A program made the position numbers and the translations under genes. Below the pieces are notes generated by a model, which worked only from the letters and a program-made list of their open reading frames with translations, did not search any database and had not been told where the DNA came from. A stretch of DNA of 64,000 bases from assembly GCF_000402035.1 (NCBI RefSeq), contig NC_021288.1:310001-374000 (forward strand), in the 5' to 3' direction. Position 1 is the first letter of the stretch. Each line of letters opens with the position of its first letter. This document shows positions 58,149 to 64,000 of the stretch, one piece after another. This DNA comes from Caballeronia insecticola (GTDB lineage: Bacteria > Pseudomonadota > Gammaproteobacteria > Burkholderiales > Burkholderiaceae).

Positions 58149-59468
58149 ATGGACAACCTCAGGACCGTGGCGCCGCAAAGATGGTGGCATCTCATGCCTA
58201 TCATCTTCATCACCTACAGCCTCGCTTATCTGGATCGCGCGAATTACGGCTTCGCGGCGGCGGCGGGAATCGACAAGGATCTGGGCATTACGTCGGCGAC
58301 GTCCTCGCTGATCGGCTCGCTGTTTTTCCTCGGCTACTGCCTGTTTCAGGTGCCCGGCGCGATCTACGCGCAGAAGAACAGCGTCAAGAAGCTCATCTTC
58401 GTGAGCCTGATTCTGTGGGGCGTATGCGCCTGCGCGACCGGCATGGTCAGCAACATTCCAATGCTGATGGTGCTGCGTTTCATGCTTGGCATCGTCGAAG
58501 CGGCGGTGATGCCGTCGATGCTCATGTACATCAGCCGATGGTTCACGCGCACCGAACGCTCGCGCGCGAACACGTTCCTGATTCTCGGCAATCCGGTCAC
58601 GGTGCTGTGGATGTCGATCGTATCCGGCTACCTCGTGCGCAACTTCGGCTGGCGCGAGATGTTCGTGATCGAAGGCGTGCCCGCGATTCTGTGGGCAGTC
58701 GTGTGGTGGTTCACGGTGAAGGACCGTCCGGCCGACGCGCCCTGGATGAGCGACAAGGAGAAGACCGACTTCGCCGCGATCCTCAAGTCCGAGCAGGCGC
58801 ATATCGCGCCGGTGCGTGATTACAAGGCAGCGTTCCGTTCGTCCATCGTGCTCAAGTGCTGCGCGATTCACGCGCTGTGGAGCATCGGTGTGTACGGCTT
58901 CATCATGTGGCTGCCGTCTATCCTGAAGTCGGCGTCGAAGTCGATCGATATCGTGTCGGTCGGCTGGCTCTCCGCCGTGCCGTATCTCGCGGCCATCGTG
59001 CTGATGCTGATCGCGTCCTATCTCTCCGACAAGACGCGCAATCGCAAGCTCTTCGTGTGGCCGCTTTTGTTGGTCGGCACGATTGCCTTCGTCGGTTCGT
59101 ATCTCGTCGGGAGCTCGAATTTCTGGTTGTCGTTCGGCTTGCTGGTGATCGCGGGCGCGACGATGTATGCACCGTACGGACCCTTCTTCGCGCTCGTGCC
59201 CGAGTTGATTCCGAGCAACGTGCTCGGCGGCGCGATCGGCCTGATCAATGCGTGCGGTGCGCTCGGCGCGTTTCTCGGCGCGTGGCTGGTCGGATATCTG
59301 AACGGCGCGACGGGCAGTCCTTCCGCATCGTATGTCTTCATGGCCGCGGCGCTGCTCGCATCGGTCGTTCTCATGATGCTCGTGCCCGCGCAGTCGGGCC
59401 GGCGCTCGACACCCAAGGGAGACACCGGCACGAAGTCCGATGCCGTGTCTTCCGCAATTGTGGAATAA
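58149..59468 (+). CDS. MFS sugar-acid transporter, anion:cation symporter family
   Basis: This 439-residue membrane protein has twelve helices. ACS features are YLDRANYGFAAAAGIDKDLGI in TM1, GSLFFLGYCLFQVPGAIYAQ, and RFMLGIVEAAVMPSMLMYISRWFTRTERSRAN. The family imports hexonates, hexuronates, galactarate or phthalate. GGAG precedes ATG 58149. It lies between the SDR and dehydratase genes, so a hexonate is the likely cargo. Confidence 0.88.
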   Translation: MDNLRTVAPQRWWHLMPIIFITYSLAYLDRANYGFAAAAGIDKDLGITSATSSLIGSLFFLGYCLFQVPGAIYAQKNSVKKLIFVSLILWGVCACATGMVSNIPMLMVLRFMLGIVEAAVMPSMLMYISRWFTRTERSRANTFLILGNPVTVLWMSIVSGYLVRNFGWREMFVIEGVPAILWAVVWWFTVKDRPADAPWMSDKEKTDFAAILKSEQAHIAPVRDYKAAFRSSIVLKCCAIHALWSIGVYGFIMWLPSILKSASKSIDIVSVGWLSAVPYLAAIVLMLIASYLSDKTRNRKLFVWPLLLVGTIAFVGSYLVGSSNFWLSFGLLVIAGATMYAPYGPFFALVPELIPSNVLGGAIGLINACGALGAFLGAWLVGYLNGATGSPSASYVFMAAALLASVVLMMLVPAQSGRRSTPKGDTGTKSDAVSSAIVE

Positions 59469-59472
59469 GGCA

Positions 59473-60720
59473 ATGGCAACACTCATCACCGACGTCAAGG
59501 TTATCCTGACCGCGCCGGAAGGCATCAATCTCATCGTCGTGAAGGTCGAGACAAATCAGCCGGGTTTGTACGGACTCGGTTGCGCGACCTTCGCTTACCG
59601 GCATCTCGCGGTTCAGTGCCTGATCGAGGAATACTTGCGGCCGTTGCTTATCGGGCGCGACGCCGAGGCGATCGAAGAACTGTGGCAGTTGATGCATCAG
59701 AACGCATACTGGCGCAATGGTCCGATCGAAAACAACGCTATTTCAGGTGTCGATATGGCGTTGTGGGACATCAAGGGCAAGCAGGCGAACATGCCGCTGT
59801 ATCAGTTGTTCGGCGGCAAGGTGCGTGAAGGTGTGCCGATCTACCGTCACGCCGATGGCCGCGATCTGAACGAACTGTGCGAGAACATTCAGCGCTATCG
59901 AGAGCAGGGCATCACGCATATTCGCTGTCAGAGCGGCGGGTACGGCGGCGGTGCGTTCGGCCGCGCGCCCTCGGGTGCGCCCGAAGGCGCGGCGGACGGT
60001 ATCTATCTCGACAGCCGCAAGTACATCCGCGAGACGCTCAAACTGTTCGACGGGATCCGCAGCAAGATCGGCTTCGATGTCGCGCTGTGTCATGACGTGC
60101 ATGAGCGCCTCAAGCCCATCGAGGCGATTCGCTTTGCGCGCGAACTCGAGCCGTACGAGTTGTTCTTTCTCGAAGATGCGATCCCGCTCGAAGAAGGGGA
60201 GTGGATGCGGCAGTTGCGCGAGAAGACCACCACGCCGCTCGCGCAGGGCGAGCTCTTCAACAATCCGCACGAGTGGCGCTTTCTGATCACGGAACGCCTG
60301 ATCGATTTCATCCGTGTGCATCTGAGTCAGATCGGCGGCATCACGGCGGGACGCAAGCTGCAGATTTTCGCGGAACAATTCGGCGTGCGGACAGCGTGGC
60401 ACGGTCCGGGCGACATGTCGCCGCTCGCGCATGCGGCGAACATCCATATCGATCTGGCGTCGCGCAATTTCGGCGTGCAGGAATGGTCGGGCACGGAACC
60501 ACCGAACTTCGTGATCCAGCAGCTCAAAGGGCCGCGCGAGGCGTTGCTCGACGTATTTCCCGGCTTGCCTGCGTTTCGCCACGGCTTCGTCTATGCCAAC
60601 GACAAGCCGGGGCTGGGCGTCGATCTCGACGAAACCGAAGCGGCCAAGTATCCGTGCGAACGGGACGTCACGCTGTGGACGCAAACGCGTCTGATGGATG
60701 GCACATTGCAGACGCCCTGA
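59473..60720 (+). CDS. Enolase-superfamily sugar-acid dehydratase (ManD subgroup)
   Basis: This 415-residue enzyme has the enolase-superfamily capping domain and barrel. Metal ligands are Asp in CHDVHERL, Glu in FLEDAIPLEE and Glu in LAQGELFNNP. The ManD mark HGPGDMSPLAHAANIHIDLA is also present, supplying the catalytic His. ManD proteins dehydrate D-mannonate and/or D-gluconate to 2-keto-3-deoxygluconate; RspA belongs to this group. The choice between substrates cannot be made by eye. The gene starts 4 bp after the transporter stop. Confidence 0.87.
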   Translation: MATLITDVKVILTAPEGINLIVVKVETNQPGLYGLGCATFAYRHLAVQCLIEEYLRPLLIGRDAEAIEELWQLMHQNAYWRNGPIENNAISGVDMALWDIKGKQANMPLYQLFGGKVREGVPIYRHADGRDLNELCENIQRYREQGITHIRCQSGGYGGGAFGRAPSGAPEGAADGIYLDSRKYIRETLKLFDGIRSKIGFDVALCHDVHERLKPIEAIRFARELEPYELFFLEDAIPLEEGEWMRQLREKTTTPLAQGELFNNPHEWRFLITERLIDFIRVHLSQIGGITAGRKLQIFAEQFGVRTAWHGPGDMSPLAHAANIHIDLASRNFGVQEWSGTEPPNFVIQQLKGPREALLDVFPGLPAFRHGFVYANDKPGLGVDLDETEAAKYPCERDVTLWTQTRLMDGTLQTP

Positions 60721-60728
60721 CGCGCGCC

Positions 60729-61658
60729 TCAGACGCCTTGCGTGTTCACATACACGGAATAGACCGACTGCGACGCCGCCATGAACAGACGGTTACGCTT
60801 CGGTCCGCCGAAGCACAGATTAGCGCATCGTTCGGGCAGCGCGATGCGTCCGATCAGCTTGCCCGAAGGCGACAGAATCATCACGCCGTCGAGTTCCTCG
60901 CTGCCCATGCCCCAGCCGCACCATAGATTGCCGTCGACATCTATGCGTATGCCATCCACCGTGCCTGCGCCCGCGTCGTAGAACACGCGGCCCCGGCCGA
61001 TGCTGCGCCCGTCATCCGACACTTCATACACGTGGATCAGCTTGTTCGGCACGCCGCGCGATTCGGTTACGTAGAGCAGCTTTTCGTCGGGTGAAAAGCA
61101 CAGGCCGTTCGGTCCTTTCAGATCGGCCGTGACGAGCCGCGCGTCGCCCGTCTCGGCGTCGATGCGATAGATCGAATGCGGCAGTTCCGGCTCGGCCTTG
61201 TTGCCTTCATAGTGGCCCCAGATGCCCATCGGCGGATCGGTGAACCAGATCGAGCCATCCGATTTGACGACGACATCGTTAGGCGAATTGAGCGGCTTGC
61301 CGTCGAACGAATCCATCAGCACGGTCACGCGGCCATCGTATTCGGTGCGCGTGACGCGCCGGCCATGCTCGCAGGTCACGAGCCGTCCTTGCCGGTCGCG
61401 CGTGTTGCCGTTCGCATAGTTCGATGCCGCGCGATACACGCTGACCGCGCCCGTCTCTTCTTCCCAGCGCATCATGCGGTTATTCGGGATATCGCTGAAC
61501 AAGAGGAAGCGGCCGTCGCCGAACCACACGGGGCCTTCGGTGAATCGAAAGCCCGTCGCAAGCCGCTCGACCGCGGAGAACGCAACGCGATAACGGTCGA
61601 AGGACGGATCGAGCGAGATCACGCGCGGGTCGGGATAGCGTTCGGTCTGTTGCCACAT
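60729..61658 (-). CDS. SMP-30/gluconolactonase family lactonase
   Basis: This 309-residue propeller lactonase has metal residues Glu (FRFTEGPVWF), Asn (LNSPNDVVV) and Asp (TVDGIRIDVDGN). No signal peptide is visible. AGGAG lies upstream of ATG 61658, and a longer frame to 61802 is unsupported. It would hydrolyse an aldonolactone to the hexonate consumed by the dehydratase genes around it. It is a paralogue of the protein at 10888 and is divergent from the UxaA-type gene, sharing the intergenic GntR-like site. Confidence 0.87.
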   Translation of the reverse strand: MWQQTERYPDPRVISLDPSFDRYRVAFSAVERLATGFRFTEGPVWFGDGRFLLFSDIPNNRMMRWEEETGAVSVYRAASNYANGNTRDRQGRLVTCEHGRRVTRTEYDGRVTVLMDSFDGKPLNSPNDVVVKSDGSIWFTDPPMGIWGHYEGNKAEPELPHSIYRIDAETGDARLVTADLKGPNGLCFSPDEKLLYVTESRGVPNKLIHVYEVSDDGRSIGRGRVFYDAGAGTVDGIRIDVDGNLWCGWGMGSEELDGVMILSPSGKLIGRIALPERCANLCFGGPKRNRLFMAASQSVYSVYVNTQGV

Positions 61659-61819
61659 GGGTTTTCGTCTCCTTGTCTTGTGAAGTCTCGTGAGGTTTCG
61701 CGAGCCGTCGTTTAGCCGCGCGCACACGACGCGCGCATCGGCGCATCGTTCAAGCCCGCAGATTAAGCCTCTGAACGATAAAAATTCTTGCTTCTCAAGC
61801 AAACCATTGCAAATCCCCG

Positions 61820-61830
61820 ATACGTATGAT
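61820..61830. promoter_or_regulatory. GntR operator candidate, second copy
   Basis: ATACGTATGAT is the exact reverse complement of ATCATACGTAT at 56509-56519. It is in the divergent region between the lactonase and UxaA-type genes and could control both. Confidence 0.55.
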
Positions 61831-61888
61831 TGGCGCAGCGAGTGATCGACACAGCGCGTACTCGCCGCGCGTAACCCATACGAACCCC

Positions 61889-63436
61889 ATGATCGAGCAG
61901 TCCGAGAAGCGCGTTGCCGGCCCGGTGATCCGTCTGCATTCCAACGACAACGTAGTGATTGCCCGCACGGATGTGGCGCTGGGCACGCGCGTCGACGGCG
62001 AAGACTTCGTGAGTCGCAGCCAGGTCACGGCGGGCTACAAGATCGCGGCCCGCGCCATTCGTCAGGGCGAGCCTATCCGCAAATACAACGTGGTGATCGG
62101 TTTCGCGGCGACGGATATTGCGCCGGGCGCACTGGTTCACGGACACAATGTCGAGTTTCGCGAGTTCGATCGCGATTACGCGTATGGCGCCGATTATCGC
62201 GCGATCGAGCCGGTGCCCGCGACGCAGCGCGCGACCTTTCAGGGCATCGTACGTGCGGATGGCAGCGTCGCCACGCGTAATTACATCGGCATTCTTTCCA
62301 CGGTGAACTGCTCGGCGACCGTCGTGCACAAGATCGCGGAATGGTTCACGCCGGAGCGGCTCGTGGATTATCCAAACGTCGATGGCGTCGTCGCGTTCAG
62401 TCATTCAATCGGCTGCGGCATGGAAATGAGCGGCGAGCCGATGCAGCTCTTGCGCCGCACGATGGCCGGTTATGCGCGTCACGCGAACCTGGCGGCCGCG
62501 CTGATTGTCGGACTCGGTTGCGAGCGCAATCAGTTGCAAGGCCTGCTCGATCAGGAAGGCCTGAGCGCGGATGCGCGCCTGCATACCTTCACGATGCAGG
62601 ACACGGGCGGCACGCGCAAAACCATCGAAGCGGGCATCGACGCCGTGAAGGCCTTGCTCGCGCGCGCCAACGATGTCACGCGCAGCACCGTCGATGCGAG
62701 CCATCTGAAAGTCGGGCTGCAATGCGGCGGCTCGGACGGCTTTTCGTCGATCAGTGCAAACCCCGCGCTCGGCGCCGCGATGGATATTCTCGTGCGCCAC
62801 GGCGGCACCGCGATTCTCTCGGAGACGCCCGAAGTTTACGGCGTCGAACATACGTTGACGCGCCGGGCGGTGAGCCGCGCGGTGGGCGAAAAGCTCGTCG
62901 ATCGCATCCGCTGGTGGAAGGAAGAATATTCCGTCGGCCGCGATGTTCAGATCAACGGCCAGGTCAGCCCCGGCAATCAGGTCGGCGGTCTTGCGAACAT
63001 CTTCGAAAAGTCGATTGGCTCGTCGATGAAAGGCGGCACCACGCCGTTGATGGAGGTGTATCGCTACGCCGAGCCGGTGACGCAGAACGGCCTCGTCTTC
63101 ATGGATACGCCGGGCTTCGATCCGGTGTCGGCGACCGGCCAGATCGCGGGCGGCGCGAACCTGATCGCCTTCACGACAGGACGCGGCTCGATGTTCGGCG
63201 CGAAGCCGGTGCCGTCGATCAAGCTCGCGACCAACACGCCGATGTATCGCCGCCTCACCGAGGACATGGACCTGAACTGCGGCGCCATTCTCGACGGCGA
63301 AGCGAGCATTGCAAGCATGGGGCAGGCGATCTTCGACGCGCTGCTCGCAACCGCGTCGGGCAAGCGCACCAAGAGCGAACTCCTGGGTCTCGGCGACCAT
63401 GAATTCGTGCCCTGGCAGATCGGCATCATGAGTTGA
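61889..63436 (+). CDS. Altronate/galactarate-type dehydratase (UxaA/GarD family)
   Basis: This 515-residue protein has an N-terminal SAF domain (VIRLHSNDNVVIARTDVALGT, residues about 12-32) and the C-terminal UxaA domain with GCGMEMSGEPMQLLRRTMAGYARH, IVGLGCERNQ, LQCGGSDGFSSISANPALG and TGRGSMFGAKPVPSIKLATN. UxaA makes 2-keto-3-deoxygluconate from D-altronate. The substrate here may be another hexonate. Iron-dependent activity is the rule in the family. The start at ATG 61889 lacks a clear ribosome binding site, and ATG 61826 is an in-frame alternative inside the regulatory region. Confidence 0.85.
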   Translation: MIEQSEKRVAGPVIRLHSNDNVVIARTDVALGTRVDGEDFVSRSQVTAGYKIAARAIRQGEPIRKYNVVIGFAATDIAPGALVHGHNVEFREFDRDYAYGADYRAIEPVPATQRATFQGIVRADGSVATRNYIGILSTVNCSATVVHKIAEWFTPERLVDYPNVDGVVAFSHSIGCGMEMSGEPMQLLRRTMAGYARHANLAAALIVGLGCERNQLQGLLDQEGLSADARLHTFTMQDTGGTRKTIEAGIDAVKALLARANDVTRSTVDASHLKVGLQCGGSDGFSSISANPALGAAMDILVRHGGTAILSETPEVYGVEHTLTRRAVSRAVGEKLVDRIRWWKEEYSVGRDVQINGQVSPGNQVGGLANIFEKSIGSSMKGGTTPLMEVYRYAEPVTQNGLVFMDTPGFDPVSATGQIAGGANLIAFTTGRGSMFGAKPVPSIKLATNTPMYRRLTEDMDLNCGAILDGEASIASMGQAIFDALLATASGKRTKSELLGLGDHEFVPWQIGIMS

Positions 63437-63531
63437 GCGTGACGATGCACACGTAAGAGCATCGGCAGGCAATACCTTCAGCGGCCGGAGGCGTCATGGC
63501 CGCTACATAACTAAAGCAGTCAAGGAGACAT

Positions 63532-64000
63532 ATGAAGACCGGCAAATACCGCTATGTGGTCGCGGGCCTGCTGTTCACGGCCGGCGCGATCAACTATATG
63601 GATCGCGCGGCGCTCGGCATCGTTGCGCCGATCGTCGGCAAGTCGCTCGACCTTTCGCCGTCGCAGCTCGGCATCATCTTCAGCAGCTTCTTCATCGGCT
63701 ATTCGATCTTCTCATTTCTTGGCGGCTACTTCTCCGACAAATGGGGCACGGTGCGCGTATTCACGTATGCGATGGGCATCTGGTCGCTGTTCTGCGGACT
63801 CACCGCGGCGGCGACCGGCTTCGTCTCGCTGCTCGTATGTCGCGTGTTCTTCGGCATCGGCGAAGGGCCGATGAGTTCCAACACCAACCGCACGATATCG
63901 AACTGGTTTCCACGTCACGAAACCTCGACGATGATCGGCTTCACGTTCTCGGGACAGACGCTCGGCAATGCCATCGCGGGGCCGGTGGTCGGGCTGATTG
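63532..64000 (+). CDS. MFS transporter (sugar acid ACS type), 3' truncated by window end
   Basis: AAGGAG precedes ATG 63532 and the frame stays open to the window edge (156 codons). GAINYMDRAALGIVAPIVGKSL in TM1, FFIGYSIFSFLGGYFSDKWG and FFGIGEGPMSSNTNRTISNWFP are ACS-family marks (galactarate/glucarate/hexuronate carriers). It follows the UxaA-type gene by 95 bp and probably imports its substrate. The remainder lies beyond 64000. Confidence 0.85.
   Translation, partial: MKTGKYRYVVAGLLFTAGAINYMDRAALGIVAPIVGKSLDLSPSQLGIIFSSFFIGYSIFSFLGGYFSDKWGTVRVFTYAMGIWSLFCGLTAAATGFVSLLVCRVFFGIGEGPMSSNTNRTISNWFPRHETSTMIGFTFSGQTLGNAIAGPVVGLI

Overview
This 64 kb window is high-GC, densely coded chromosomal or megaplasmid DNA. 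It contains no rRNA, tRNA, CRISPR array, complete insertion sequence or prophage. Gene content points to Burkholderiaceae, most likely Caballeronia or Paraburkholderia: a 3-hydroxybenzoate monooxygenase with a MarR regulator, a betaproteobacterial-type bacterioferritin, two small DUF3563-like proteins, many LysR/MarR/IclR/GntR regulators and many carbohydrate ABC and MFS transporters. The genus is inferred from general knowledge of these families, not from a marker gene.

Layout. (1) 0-6 kb: the end of a ketopantoate reductase gene, a glutathione S-transferase, a sugar/H+ symporter, a first DUF3563-like small gene, and a mobA-like hydroxylase with its MarR regulator. (2) 6-13 kb: a CUT2-type sugar ABC operon (binding protein, double ATPase, two permeases, lactonase, second binding protein, PepSY protein) behind a leader rich in repeats. 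(3) 13-25 kb: an AEC carrier, then stress-type genes: a YdeP-like molybdoenzyme, a YghA-like SDR, a ThDP oxidase, a lone receiver domain, a GAF histidine kinase, a hemerythrin protein and a Tat-exported GFOR-like oxidoreductase. (4) 25-37 kb: regulator/target pairs (TetR with amidase, MarR with DHA2 exporter, LysR with a short argC), an ABC exporter, an isochorismatase-fold protein, DoxX, a Tat-exported intradiol dioxygenase-like protein and an exported alpha/beta hydrolase. (5) 37-44.5 kb: a probable T6SS tssF 3' remnant, then a ribitol operon (AraC regulator, ABC importer, ribitol 2-dehydrogenase, pentulose kinase). (6) 44.5-52 kb: bacterioferritin, a LysR gene overlapping a DctA-like symporter gene, a CitA-like symporter with an orphan binding protein, a second DUF3563-like gene and a glycosidase-like lipoprotein. 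(7) 52-64 kb: a sugar-acid locus with a polar-amino-acid-type ABC importer, IclR and GntR regulators, a gluconate 5-dehydrogenase-like SDR, an MFS carrier, a ManD-type dehydratase, a lactonase, a UxaA-type dehydratase and a second, truncated MFS carrier.

The genes mostly describe a soil or plant-associated heterotroph that scavenges pentitols, sugar lactones/acids, carboxylates and aromatics. The least expected signals are regulatory. A 20-nt direct-repeat promoter element recurs exactly, with identical -10 spacing, upstream of both DUF3563-like genes 47 kb apart, and its geometry is that of a PhoB box. A shared GntR-type operator half links two promoters of the sugar-acid locus. Compact operators overlap the promoters of several divergent regulator/target pairs.
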